Assembly: GCA_025060675.1 (NCBI GenBank)
Contig: JANXBI010000039.1
Span: forward strand, 1 to 18,250
Direction: 5' to 3'
From: Candidatus Caldatribacterium sp.
Lineage (GTDB): Bacteria > Atribacterota > Atribacteria > Atribacterales > Caldatribacteriaceae
DNA length: 18,250 nt
Made by a program: the position numbers and the translations under genes. Shown one piece after another: positions 1 through 7,282 of this stretch. Under the pieces are notes generated by a model. The model saw only the letters and a list, made by a program, of their open reading frames with translations. It did no database searches and was not told the origin of the DNA. The stretch's first letter is position 1; the number at the start of each line of letters is the position of its first letter.

Positions 1-260
1 ATGCTTGCCCCTTCAACGTGCTCAGCAACAAAGACGACTCGAAGTCCATCCACGCGGAACTCTTCGGGGAGGTTCACCGGCTCATACTGTACCCCGTTAT
101 CCCCCAAGATACCAAAGAACCCACCTTCAAGGGGGACGTACACCACGGTTCCCGTTACTTGAATTCTCCCGCAGAGAGGACACCCACCCCGACACCCGAA
201 GGAGGCGAGCAGGAGGAGAAAGGCGAGGGAAAAGATGAGGTAAACAGCAACTCTTCGCAC
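1..260 (-). CDS. Small exported/lipoprotein-like protein, partial (C-terminus off the window)
   Basis: The reading frame is open from the start to the window edge, so the 3' end is missing. The N-terminus is two arginines followed by a long hydrophobic stretch (about residues 4-21) ending ...ASFGC, a typical export signal. The lipobox is imperfect (S-F-G before the Cys), so lipid anchoring is only possible. A cysteine cluster follows (C-x3-C-x2-C). The mature part, with V-x-G-T-V-V-Y then L-E-G-G-F-F-G-I and N-L-P-E-E-F-R-V-D-G-L-R-V, looks like the small OB-fold type beta domain found in some bacterial lipoproteins; this family link is from memory and not certain. GTG at 260 is preferred because AAAGGAG lies 9 nt upstream. 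An in-frame ATG at 269 abuts that same Shine-Dalgarno and is less likely. Its link to the flagellar genes is unclear; it may only be the next gene on the strand. Confidence 0.7.
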   Translation of the reverse strand, partial: MRRVAVYLIFSLAFLLLLASFGCRGGCPLCGRIQVTGTVVYVPLEGGFFGILGDNGVQYEPVNLPEEFRVDGLRVVFVAEHVEGAS

Positions 261-261
261 C

Positions 262-294
262 GGTACCATCTCCTTTTTCGGGATAGGGTACCAT
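262..294 (-). repeat. Direct repeat GGTACCAT flanking the ribosome binding site
   Basis: GGTACCAT occurs at 262-269 and again at 287-294. Because GGTACC is its own reverse complement, the minus-strand leader of the exported-protein gene could fold into a 6-bp stem with the AAAGGAG in the loop. This is seen directly in the sequence. A regulatory role is only a possibility, and two chance KpnI-type palindromes would look the same. Confidence 0.35.
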
Positions 295-355
295 AAGCAT
301 CACGTTTCCTCAAGCCACAGAGCCCGGGTGATTTCGTGCACTCCACCTGCGATTG

Positions 356-2005
356 TTAGAAAACCGTCATGACTTCCTGAAGAACTCCTCGAGCTTCTAC
401 GGTTCTTCCGGAGAGGGTATAGAGGTAGAAGAGAAGGGACCGAGCTTCGGGGTGCTTTGGATCGTTCCTGAGAGCATCCCGCCAAAAAGCCTCCGCCTTA
501 TCCCACGCACCAAGGTGAAAGTATACGAGACCCAGATTATGGAGAACGTTAGGGTCTTCCGGAAACATTTTCAAAAGCTCTTCCCCATACTGGAGGGCCT
601 TACCCCACTGCTGGCAACCAATAGCTGCCCTCATGAGGCGGTCGTAGAGGACTTTGTCATCGAATGTAAAGCGGATGAGATTAGCCTTGGACTTTCCAGC
701 GTCAACCGAGAATACTCGCTCGAGCATTTCGAGGGCTTCGGCGTAGTTCCCTGAAAGAAGAGCGAGGTTCCCCAGCGCAAAGAACCCATCTGGAAGGTGC
801 GGGTCGTAAGCACATACCTTCTCGTAAACACGTCGCGCGATTGTTATCTCACCCTTGTCGAGGAAGATATTCCCAAGGTAGAGCAATCCCTCAATGTACG
901 CTGGGCGTCCACGCAATGCAGGATTGCGAATAATGCGCAGAAGCATCTCTTGAGCCCTTTCCCTGTCTCCCAAAAAGGCAAGGTACGTCTTCGCGACGTA
1001 AAGGAGCACTTGCGGGTCATTTGGATTCTCCCGCAAGATACCCTCAAGAAGCGGGAGATTGCGCTCAAGGGTTTTCTGGCGAAGCTTCTCTGCATCAGTA
1101 TATCCAAAATGATGGATAGGAATGTTGGCCCGGCCAATAGAACCACTCAAACGCGCGATGGATGCCTCAACGGTCTCGTGAATACGACCAGCAAAACGAA
1201 TTTTCGGGTGATTACGAAAGAGGCGAACGGCAAAATTGATAACCCCAACTCGGTTGTCCCGACCGTGGTTGTAGATGGGGAGCTGGATTCCCATAGCATC
1301 TTCACGGCGAGCGAGCTCTTGAAGCCTTTTTATATCCTCGAGCTCCATCATTTCATCAGCATCGAGGATAAGAATCCACTGACCTTTTGCCTTCTTGAGA
1401 GACGCATTGCGAGCCTTTGAAAAGTCATTCTCCCAGGGTACGGAAAAGACGCGAGCCCCCAAAGAAGCAGCGACATCCTTTGTACCATCACGCGAGCCAG
1501 TATCGACAACGACGACGTCCTCAAAGGCATCGACCATGTGGGCAAGGTATTTTTTGAGGTTCTCCTCTTCATCTCGAACAATCATGCAAAGAGAAATGAG
1601 AGGTTGAGCTTTCGGCAATGCCACACCCATTTTCGCACAAAGGCTCTCCAAATTCTTTCGGAAAGACACCTCATTAGGATCAAGGGCAACGGCTTTCTCT
1701 AAAGCTTCTTGAGCCTCCTTGTAGCAACCCTTCTTAAAGAGAGCAAAGCCAAGGTTATTCCAGGCTTCAGCAAACGAGGGGTCTTGCTGCACCGCCTGCT
1801 TGAGGTATGCCACAGCTTCTTTGTATTTACCCTCCCTGAGAGCAATGACTCCAAAACCATGAAGCACCTCAGGGTGATTTGGAAGAATCTCTGCAGCAGC
1901 GAGGAAGAGTTCTTTGGCCCTTTCAACATATCCTTGAAGGAACTCCCTGCGAGCTCTTTTTATGAGTGCATGAAAGTCAGAATCTCCGTGCATTCGCAAC
2001 GGCAC
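356..2005 (-). CDS. TPR-GT2-TPR glycosyltransferase, candidate flagellin glycosyltransferase
   Basis: A 549-residue protein in three parts. Residues about 8-125 are tandem TPRs (L-x-G-x-G-x-x-A-L and A-W-N-N-L-G-F-A-L type repeats). Residues about 135-300 are a family 2 glycosyltransferase domain with I-S-L-C-M-I-V-R-D-E-E at 137-147, V-D-T-G-S at 167-171 and the metal-binding D-A-D at 215-217. Residues about 320-549 are more TPR-like helical repeats. GT2 enzymes transfer sugar from a nucleotide-activated donor; the TPRs would bind the protein acceptor. The start is GTG, preceded by AAGGGGTGAT at good spacing; an ATG four codons downstream is a weaker alternative. The gene follows the FliT-like gene by 40 bp with no terminator seen, so it probably belongs to the flaG-fliD-fliS-fliT transcript. 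From this position I infer that it glycosylates flagellin or another late flagellar protein. The GT2 call is firm; the acceptor is inferred. Confidence 0.9.
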   Translation of the reverse strand: MPLRMHGDSDFHALIKRARREFLQGYVERAKELFLAAAEILPNHPEVLHGFGVIALREGKYKEAVAYLKQAVQQDPSFAEAWNNLGFALFKKGCYKEAQEALEKAVALDPNEVSFRKNLESLCAKMGVALPKAQPLISLCMIVRDEEENLKKYLAHMVDAFEDVVVVDTGSRDGTKDVAASLGARVFSVPWENDFSKARNASLKKAKGQWILILDADEMMELEDIKRLQELARREDAMGIQLPIYNHGRDNRVGVINFAVRLFRNHPKIRFAGRIHETVEASIARLSGSIGRANIPIHHFGYTDAEKLRQKTLERNLPLLEGILRENPNDPQVLLYVAKTYLAFLGDRERAQEMLLRIIRNPALRGRPAYIEGLLYLGNIFLDKGEITIARRVYEKVCAYDPHLPDGFFALGNLALLSGNYAEALEMLERVFSVDAGKSKANLIRFTFDDKVLYDRLMRAAIGCQQWGKALQYGEELLKMFPEDPNVLHNLGLVYFHLGAWDKAEAFWRDALRNDPKHPEARSLLFYLYTLSGRTVEARGVLQEVMTVF

Positions 2006-2045
2006 AAGCCATCACCCCTTGCGGGTGCATAAATTTTTTTGCCAC

Positions 2046-2426
2046 TCAACCCTTTGCATCAAAAGCCCCATTAGGGGGAGGGAGACTCTCTCGAACGCGC
2101 TCAAGTAAGGTGCGTTCCTCACGGAGACGAGCAAATGCCTCTTGCTCCTTTGCAAAAGCAGAAAGCGCCTGAATGTTCACCCTTTCGTTGAGAAGGGCAA
2201 TTTCACGAAGAAGCGTTAGCATTTTCTCCTTTGCCTCTTGAGGCACATCGACGTTGCTCAGAGCCTCGTCACATTTTCTGACTCTCTCTATGAGCTGACC
2301 CCGCTCAGCAAGAAGGGCCAAAAATGCATCAGACAGACCCTCGCGAGCTCGTTCCTCCATCTGGCGCGTGAGGGCTAGAATCTCCTCAAGGAGTTGCAGC
2401 TTTGCTTCAAGAGGATGCATGTCCAT
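2046..2426 (-). CDS. fliT: FliT-like flagellar export chaperone (coiled-coil)
   Basis: A 126-residue, almost wholly helical protein rich in Leu, Glu and Arg, with heptad-like spacing throughout (for example L-Q-L-L-E-E-I-L-A-L). That is the usual size and shape of FliT/FlgN export chaperones, which hold FliD or hook-associated proteins before secretion. It lies directly after fliS, the normal place for fliT. The start is the ATG of M-D-M-H-P-L-E, overlapping the end of fliS by 20 bp; AAAGAG lies 3 nt upstream, so the site is weak and translation is probably coupled to fliS. A second ATG at 2420 is possible. The longer open frame upstream is a shadow of fliS. The call rests on position, size and composition, since FliT sequences are poorly conserved. 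Confidence 0.6.
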   Translation of the reverse strand: MDMHPLEAKLQLLEEILALTRQMEERAREGLSDAFLALLAERGQLIERVRKCDEALSNVDVPQEAKEKMLTLLREIALLNERVNIQALSAFAKEQEAFARLREERTLLERVRESLPPPNGAFDAKG

Positions 2427-2802
2427 CGACTCTTTGCGCAACCTGTACCCAAGCTTCCCTAAGCCCTGAGAGAATACGGCAATTCTCCTCGATAACTCGC
2501 TCGTAATCGGCATCGGTGAGCTCCGCACACCGCCCAATGATGAAACGGTACAACTTCGCGAGATTCACCGCAATTTCTCCCCCTTGTTCAAAATTCAGGG
2601 CATGTAGAAGCTCAAGGACAATCTTCTCAGCACGCAAGAGGTGATACCGAGCTTCCTCATCCTTCCCCTCTTTATGAGCTCTGGCACTCATGCGAAAGAA
2701 CTTTATGGCCCCATCGTAGAGGAGCACGATAAGGTGCACGGGCGACCCAGTATCTACAGCGTTTCTCTGATAGGAACGGGCAACATGGGCATACATATTC
2801 AT
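2407..2802 (-). CDS. fliS: Flagellar secretion chaperone FliS
   Basis: A 131-residue protein matching the FliS family in length and sequence. It has an N-terminal Y-x-x-x-A-R-S-Y-Q-R-N-A-V, the signature L-I-V-L-L-Y-D-G-A-I-K-F-F at about residues 24-36, and a four-helix pattern beyond it. FliS binds the disordered C-terminal D0 segment of flagellin in the cytoplasm, stops it polymerising and delivers it to the export gate. The ATG at 2802 has GAGGGGG about 8 nt upstream and starts 17 bp after the fliD stop; upstream in-frame starts would overlap fliD and lack the family's N-terminus. If flagellin is glycosylated before export, FliS-bound flagellin could be the glycosyltransferases' substrate (inference). 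Confidence 0.93.
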   Translation of the reverse strand: MNMYAHVARSYQRNAVDTGSPVHLIVLLYDGAIKFFRMSARAHKEGKDEEARYHLLRAEKIVLELLHALNFEQGGEIAVNLAKLYRFIIGRCAELTDADYERVIEENCRILSGLREAWVQVAQRVDGHASS

Positions 2803-2819
2803 TCTCTCTACCCCCTCAT

Positions 2820-4190
2820 TCACGAACCTTTCCTTTGGGCAGTAAGGTTCGCAATTTGCTGAGCAAGCCACGTACTCTGAGACTTCATAGTCGAGAGATA
2901 TGTTTCAAGAGTAGTGAACTGGCGCCAGAGGCGCTTTTCCCGAAGCGCCATAACCTCTTCAAGACTTGCAATACGCTTATCAAGCATGTTGCTCATCTGG
3001 CGGTACATGTTCTGCTCCACCCAGAGAATGCCACTTCCATAGCTTGTCATAGCCTGTAGAGCTTCGGAAAGGTTCCTGGCAACACCCCGGACAAAGAGTT
3101 TTTCGACTTCAGCAAGATTTTCAGAAATTTTCTGAGTAAGCCGTACCGTGTCTTCAATCTGCAGTACGCCAGACTTCGTAAGGCTGATGCCGAGCATAGC
3201 AAGGCTATTGACCGATTCCTCTACCCCACTCACTGGCGATACCACAATCCGTTCAAGCTGAGAGCGAATAAGGCTCAAGTTGATGTTTCCAAGGAAAGGA
3301 CCTTTCTTTCTGGTGTCAGGGTCGTAAAAGGTGTACTCTTTAATAAGGGCAATGACCTCGTTGTAACTCTCAACAAAGCGCTTAATCTGATCCTCAAGAA
3401 GACTCGTATCTTTCTGCACTTCCACCGTGACCGGAGTAGTACTGGGAGCAAGGAGGTCCAAGGTAACCCCTGGGAGAAGCCCCTGAACGGTGTTTGAAGA
3501 AAAGGTAAAGGCAACAGGGTCGGAGTTTTCCGAGGCCACACCAAGGAGTACCCGAGCATTCTGCGGTGGCTGAATGGTAGAAAATTCCAGAATCTCCGTA
3601 CCTCCGCTGAGATTCACATCGATTGTCACCCCTCCATTTTCCCCGGTGACCCGGCTCAGGAGGACAAGGCGGTACTCACTCCCCGCACCCACGACAGTTG
3701 CCGACAAAGGAAGACCTGTATTGTTTATAGCGTCCCGAATGCCGTACAGAGAATTGTTCGAGGTGGTTACCACAACGACCTTCGAGGGTCCTGACCCAAC
3801 CCGAAGAGTTATCGTCCCCGTGCCGAAAACCTGTGCCCCTGGATCCGCCACAACTCCACTGGCCAGCTGGTGGGCAAGAGCGATGCGCTCAACTTGGAGA
3901 ACGTAACGCCCGATTGGTGCACCAGCCTGAGCAGTGGCTTTAAGGACCGCTTCATTGGAAGACATGGCACTACGTGACCGATACAGAGAGGAAGTTCGCA
4001 AATTGTCAACAGCAAGCTTCAAGGTGGCAAGTTTCGCCGCCAGGTTCTGGAGGAGCGAAATCTTCTCCTCATAGTCCTTCTTCTTCTCCTCCATACGTTT
4101 GATGGGCAAGCGTTCCACCTGCATAAGTTTTTCGATAACTTCGCCAGTTTGAATCCCAGAAACGAGGCCATCGATGGTAATACCAGCCAC
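2820..4190 (-). CDS. fliD: Flagellar filament cap protein FliD
   Basis: A 456-residue flagellar cap (hook-associated protein 2). The N-terminus contains the FliD signature I-D-G-L-V-S-G-I followed by V-I-E-K-L-M-Q-V-E-R-L-P and a Lys/Glu-rich coiled coil (about residues 20-65). The middle is a Thr/Val/Ser-rich beta region (about 90-260). The C-terminal half has the FliD_C pattern, with Y-N-E-V-I-A-L-I-K at about 290 and S-L-A-M-L-G-I-S-L-T-K-S-G-V-L at about 330, then helices that assemble with the N-terminal ones. FliD is secreted and sits at the filament tip to fold incoming flagellin. The start is GTG immediately after the flaG TAA (zero gap), with GAGGTG inside the flaG end as its Shine-Dalgarno, so the two are translationally coupled. 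Length is normal for the family. Confidence 0.95.
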   Translation of the reverse strand: MAGITIDGLVSGIQTGEVIEKLMQVERLPIKRMEEKKKDYEEKISLLQNLAAKLATLKLAVDNLRTSSLYRSRSAMSSNEAVLKATAQAGAPIGRYVLQVERIALAHQLASGVVADPGAQVFGTGTITLRVGSGPSKVVVVTTSNNSLYGIRDAINNTGLPLSATVVGAGSEYRLVLLSRVTGENGGVTIDVNLSGGTEILEFSTIQPPQNARVLLGVASENSDPVAFTFSSNTVQGLLPGVTLDLLAPSTTPVTVEVQKDTSLLEDQIKRFVESYNEVIALIKEYTFYDPDTRKKGPFLGNINLSLIRSQLERIVVSPVSGVEESVNSLAMLGISLTKSGVLQIEDTVRLTQKISENLAEVEKLFVRGVARNLSEALQAMTSYGSGILWVEQNMYRQMSNMLDKRIASLEEVMALREKRLWRQFTTLETYLSTMKSQSTWLAQQIANLTAQRKGS

Positions 4191-4568
4191 TTACACCACC
4201 TCATCGACAAAGAGTCCAGCTAGTTCTCGAAAGCGAGCCACCATATCGAGGAGCTTCTCAGGAGGAATCTGACGGATAATCTCTCCCGTATCCCGATGCA
4301 CAAGAGTCACAATCACAGTATGCGTAGGCTCATGAATAGAAAAGCGAGCCTCTATGGAGAGTGCTTCCATAATAGTGTTCATACGTTCAACGACTTTGGG
4401 CAACTCTGTAAAAGAAAACTTTTCCTCGACTCGAGGCGAGAAACCGCTCGGTATCCTCTCACCTGCCTCCCTTGTCGTATCCTGGTCTTGGGTAGTTCGC
4501 TGAGTTCCCATCTCTTCTCCACTAAGACGCAATACCTCCGGGGGGCCCGAAACCCGCCGAATATCCAT
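4191..4568 (-). CDS. flaG: FlaG family flagellar protein
   Basis: A 125-residue protein with a disordered, charged N-terminal half and a conserved C-terminal FlaG domain: F-S-I-H-E-P-T-H-T-V-I-V-T-L-V, then D-T-G-E-I-I-R-Q-I-P-P-E-K-L-L-D-M. FlaG proteins influence filament length and are commonly encoded between flagellin and fliD, as here. The ATG has GGAGGGTGGTG four bases upstream. The gene lies just beyond the flagellin terminator, so it is expressed either by read-through or from a promoter I could not identify. Its TAA stop touches the fliD GTG start. Confidence 0.88.
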   Translation of the reverse strand: MDIRRVSGPPEVLRLSGEEMGTQRTTQDQDTTREAGERIPSGFSPRVEEKFSFTELPKVVERMNTIMEALSIEARFSIHEPTHTVIVTLVHRDTGEIIRQIPPEKLLDMVARFRELAGLFVDEVV

Positions 4569-4585
4569 GCAACACCACCCTCCCT

Positions 4586-4619
4586 ATAAAAAATGGTGGG
4601 GGCCTGCGCCCCCACCATT
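4586..4619 (-). terminator. Rho-independent terminator after flagellin
   Basis: A perfect 12-bp inverted repeat (4592-4603 with 4608-4619, arms AATGGTGGGGGC and GCCCCCACCATT, loop of 4) followed on the minus strand by six T residues (A6 at 4588-4593 on the plus strand). It begins 20 bp past the flagellin stop. It would end most flagellin transcripts while letting some continue into flaG-fliD-fliS. Confidence 0.9.
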
Positions 4620-4639
4620 CTCCAAAGCGGCCAATGCCA

Positions 4640-6934
4640 CTACCGGAGCAACTGGAGCACGATTTGTGGAATGGTGTTGGCCTGAGCGAGCATGGCCACA
4701 CCGGCCTGCATGAGAATCTGTGCTCGGGTGAAGGCCATCATCTCTTCGGCCATATCCACGTCCCGGATACGGGACTCTGCTGCGGCAAGGTTCTCCTTTG
4801 CTACTCCAAGGTTGGCGATAGTGTGCTCGAGACGATTCTGCAGAGCACCAAGGACCGCTCGCTGATCCGAAACCTGAGCAATAGCCCGGTCCAGGCGTAC
4901 AATGGCATCGTTAGCCGTAGAGTTGTCAATAACAAGAAGCGAATCGAGGTTGAGGCTTGTGGTGTCAATACGCCCGATAGAAGCGTTGACGTCTTGCCGT
5001 GCATTGGCGCCAATATGGAAGATGAGTGAGGAATTCGCAAGGTGCACATAAGTGTAAGTGGGGTTGGTATCAGCCTCGAACTTCCAGGATTTCGCGGTGG
5101 CATCGAAGGACACCTTTATGTCACTCATGGCATCAAAGAGGATGTCCACGTTGGGGTCAAGGGCTCCAACAAGACGGTTGCCAGAGATATCGGCTACCCC
5201 TAGAAGATCTCCTGTATGAGCATTGGCAATGGTTACCTGGAACTTGCTGTCCTCGGCTTCCTGAATAACAGTAAGGCTCAGAGCATTAATGAATGCTTGG
5301 TCGCCGCTGAAGTACAATTTCCCTTCAGTGCCAGGAACGGCGGTGCGAATAACAAAGGTTCCTGCCACCGCTTCTGGTGAATTAGGAGTTGGTGTCGTGA
5401 CGTACTGGACGAAGCTCTTGTCGTAATCGCCAACGTACTGCGCCTGGCCGAGACCCTCAGCGATAGCCTGGTTCAGCTTATCCATGACATCCCGCAACGT
5501 ATCAGTCGCAAAGAAAGTCACCGTAGTGCTCCGGCCATTGCCCTGGTAGATGGTGATGGTCTGTGGATACTGAACGAGGAAGTTCCCATTGGCATCGGTG
5601 AAACGGTCGACTTCTGCAAGGGTTGCATCAATATCTGCAGGCTCAAGAGCTCCGTTTCGGCTGACATTGAATGTTGCTGCGGGACTCGCTGTACCAAAAA
5701 TACCAATTTGGAAGTTCAGCTGACCCACGTAAACTTGCCCGTTGGTGGTATTCATGTAAACCGTCCAGAGTGCCACATCCGTCCGGTTGTTCAATGCACC
5801 TCTGTTGAAAACATACGTCACCCTCTCGTTACTTCCTACGCCAGTACCGGTCTTGGTAATGGCAAGCGTATCCGCACCTGGTGCACCCTGGGCATTGATC
5901 CGGAAGAGAATTTTGTCACCAGTTTTGAAGTTGTTGACGCTTTCAAGGGTGAAGTTATCAAAGTCAAAGAACCGCGAGACAGCATTAATTGCTGTCGAGA
6001 CGTTCGTTGCTCCATCAGCAGTCACAGTCACCGTGCCCGTTGCCGAAGTGACAGACCCAGCCATTGTCACAGCGTACTCGGTGACCTTAAAGGTAACCTG
6101 GTCGCCAATAACTGCGGTAACCTCAAAGAGCATGTACCCGCTTCCAGTCGTTCCAGCACCGGTCACCGCTGTTGCCGTGTCAACCAGGGCAACACCCTTT
6201 TGGCTATAAGTGGTGACGGAATAGTCCGCACTCACAGTGTTTGCTACACTCGCTCCCGTTGCAATACTGTAGGAGCCAACCGGGACAACGTATCCTGAAG
6301 TCTTGTTGAGTGTGATGTTTTGAATACCCGATGCGTCGTCAATCTCGAGATTCTCAATTGCTAAGCCCTTAGCCTTGAAGATGTCTGTCTTCAAAATCTG
6401 AGATTTCCCAGGCGTTGCATCAATCTGGAGCCTGAAGTTTCCAAAAGTGTTCACTGGCCCCTTGACCAATACTTGTGTCGTAGCTTTGTCAGTTGAGGTT
6501 AGGGCTGCTGCGGTACCATCGAGGAGTTTCTTAGTGTTGAACTCAGTGGTATTGGCAATGCGGTTAATTTCAGCTTTGAGCTGGTCAATTTCACGCTGAA
6601 TTTCCACACGGTCGTTAAGGGTTAAAGTGTCGTTTGCTGCTTGCACTGCGAGTTGACGCATACGCTGCAGGATGGAGTGTACTTCGTTCAGGGCTCCTTC
6701 TGCTGTCTGGATGAGGGAAATACCATCCTGGGCATTTCGGACAGCCTGGGAGAGGCCGTTAACCTGAGTCCGCATCTTCTCAGAAATCGCCAGCCCTGCT
6801 GCATCATCAGCTGCTCGGTTAATCCGAAGGCCCGAGGACAATCGCTCAAGGGATTTCGAAAGGGCATTGTCTGTCGCCACCAGGTTCCGGTGGGCATTCA
6901 ACGCTGTAATATTCTGGTTAATCCGAAGACCCAT
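4640..6934 (-). CDS. fliC: Flagellin with a large central insertion
   Basis: A 764-residue flagellin, far longer than the common 270-500. The N-terminal D0/D1 region (about 1-140) is classic: M-G-L-R-I-N-Q-N-I, L-S-S-G-L-R-I-N-R-A-A-D-D-A-A-G-L-A-I and A-N-T-T-E-F-N. The C-terminal D1/D0 region (about 639-764) is equally typical, with D-V-D-M-A-E-E-M and ending L-Q-L-L-R. Between them lie about 500 residues rich in Thr, Val, Ala, Ser and Gly, which would form surface-exposed domains and offer many Ser/Thr positions for O-glycosylation. Within this part, about 150 residues before the C-terminal region, is a Flagellin_IN-like stretch (T-I-T-I-Y-Q-G-N-G, T-L-R-D-V-M-D-K-L-N). The ATG at 6934 is preferred, being 9 nt after AGGAGGAGG; an in-frame TTG at 6943 abuts that site. 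It is driven by the sigma-28 promoter at 7067-7093 and ended by the terminator at 4586-4619. The symbol could equally be hag or flaA. Confidence 0.97.
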   Translation of the reverse strand: MGLRINQNITALNAHRNLVATDNALSKSLERLSSGLRINRAADDAAGLAISEKMRTQVNGLSQAVRNAQDGISLIQTAEGALNEVHSILQRMRQLAVQAANDTLTLNDRVEIQREIDQLKAEINRIANTTEFNTKKLLDGTAAALTSTDKATTQVLVKGPVNTFGNFRLQIDATPGKSQILKTDIFKAKGLAIENLEIDDASGIQNITLNKTSGYVVPVGSYSIATGASVANTVSADYSVTTYSQKGVALVDTATAVTGAGTTGSGYMLFEVTAVIGDQVTFKVTEYAVTMAGSVTSATGTVTVTADGATNVSTAINAVSRFFDFDNFTLESVNNFKTGDKILFRINAQGAPGADTLAITKTGTGVGSNERVTYVFNRGALNNRTDVALWTVYMNTTNGQVYVGQLNFQIGIFGTASPAATFNVSRNGALEPADIDATLAEVDRFTDANGNFLVQYPQTITIYQGNGRSTTVTFFATDTLRDVMDKLNQAIAEGLGQAQYVGDYDKSFVQYVTTPTPNSPEAVAGTFVIRTAVPGTEGKLYFSGDQAFINALSLTVIQEAEDSKFQVTIANAHTGDLLGVADISGNRLVGALDPNVDILFDAMSDIKVSFDATAKSWKFEADTNPTYTYVHLANSSLIFHIGANARQDVNASIGRIDTTSLNLDSLLVIDNSTANDAIVRLDRAIAQVSDQRAVLGALQNRLEHTIANLGVAKENLAAAESRIRDVDMAEEMMAFTRAQILMQAGVAMLAQANTIPQIVLQLLR

Positions 6935-7036
6935 TCCATTCAACCTCCTCCTGAGGTTTTCTCAAAGGCATCCATGCCAACACAAGAGACAACGCCGAAC
7001 AACCAGGAAAAAGGGTTCTGATGAGCTCCTCTTTTC

Positions 7037-7045
7037 TCACCTCCT
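7037..7045 (-). promoter_or_regulatory. Shine-Dalgarno-like AGGAGGTGA near the 5' end of the flagellin leader
   Basis: A nine-base match to the anti-Shine-Dalgarno lies about 15-20 nt after the predicted flagellin transcription start and about 100 nt before the real start codon. No start codon follows at usable spacing. Placed like this it resembles the STAB-SD elements of Firmicute leaders, where idle ribosome binding protects the mRNA 5' end. The sequence match is seen; the stabilising role is inference. Confidence 0.4.
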
Positions 7046-7066
7046 CTTTCCGCTTTCCACCCTTAT

Positions 7067-7093
7067 ATATCGAGCGACCCTCCAAAAACTTTA
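7067..7093 (-). promoter_or_regulatory. Sigma-28 (FliA/SigD) promoter of flagellin
   Basis: On the minus strand, TAAA (7093-7090), then exactly 15 nt, then CTCGATAT (7074-7067). This fits the flagellar sigma-28 consensus TAAA-N15-GCCGATAA, with CGATA conserved. The predicted start is near 7060, giving a leader of about 125 nt before the flagellin ATG. It marks flagellin as a late, class 3 type flagellar gene. Confidence 0.82.
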
Positions 7094-7282
7094 GGGGTCG
7101 GGAAAAAATTTTTTAACGTACCGCAAGAGGTGCGCTTTGGCCTTCCCAAGGTCACCCTTTTCCACAAGAAATTCACAGAAGGCAACCAACAAGCGTCCAT
7201 CTCCTTTAGGTACAACGGAGCGTCTTGCTCCAAGCAGGAGCAAATTCGTCACAAGGAGTCCCATACAAGGGGCATTCTCCAC
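7091..7282 (-). pseudogene. TPR-like coding remnant or small ORF upstream of the flagellin promoter
   Basis: An open frame of 63 codons whose last 37 or so read like one TPR helix pair: L-L-V-A-F-C-E-F-L-V-E-K-G-D-L-G-K-A-K-A-H-L-L-R-Y-V. No good start or Shine-Dalgarno is present, and I could not follow the similarity further upstream because the frame is interrupted. The simplest reading is the decayed 3' end of a TPR protein, perhaps a lost neighbour like the TPR glycosyltransferase at 356-2005. The TAA stop lies inside the -35 element of the flagellin promoter. A chance open frame cannot be excluded. Confidence 0.3.
7103..7114 (-). promoter_or_regulatory. A6T6 tract, probable UP element of the flagellin promoter
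   Basis: AAAAAATTTTTT, a perfect palindrome, lies 9 bp upstream of the -35 TAAA, roughly -43 to -54 from the predicted start. That is where the RNA polymerase alpha subunit binds A/T tracts (UP elements), and such tracts also bend DNA. The tract is seen; the activating role is inferred from position. Confidence 0.5.

Noticed and set aside
797..1420. Long plus-strand frame opposite the TPR-GT2-TPR gene
   Set aside because: It is antisense to a clearly recognisable glycosyltransferase domain, has no family resemblance and no ribosome site.
2427..2537. Upstream extension of the FliT-like gene to 2537
   Set aside because: This segment lies entirely inside fliS in another frame and does not resemble FliT. 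The M-D-M-H start gives the expected chaperone length.
6940..6975. 11-codon upstream ORF (M-D-A-F-E-K-T-S-G-G-G) ending just before the flagellin ATG
   Set aside because: It has no Shine-Dalgarno of its own, and its last codons are simply the AGGAGGAGG ribosome site of flagellin. Probably chance.
7225..7243. Hairpin TTGCTCC/GGAGCAA as a terminator for the tandem GT2 gene
   Set aside because: No T run follows on either strand, and it lies more than 300 bp past the stop.
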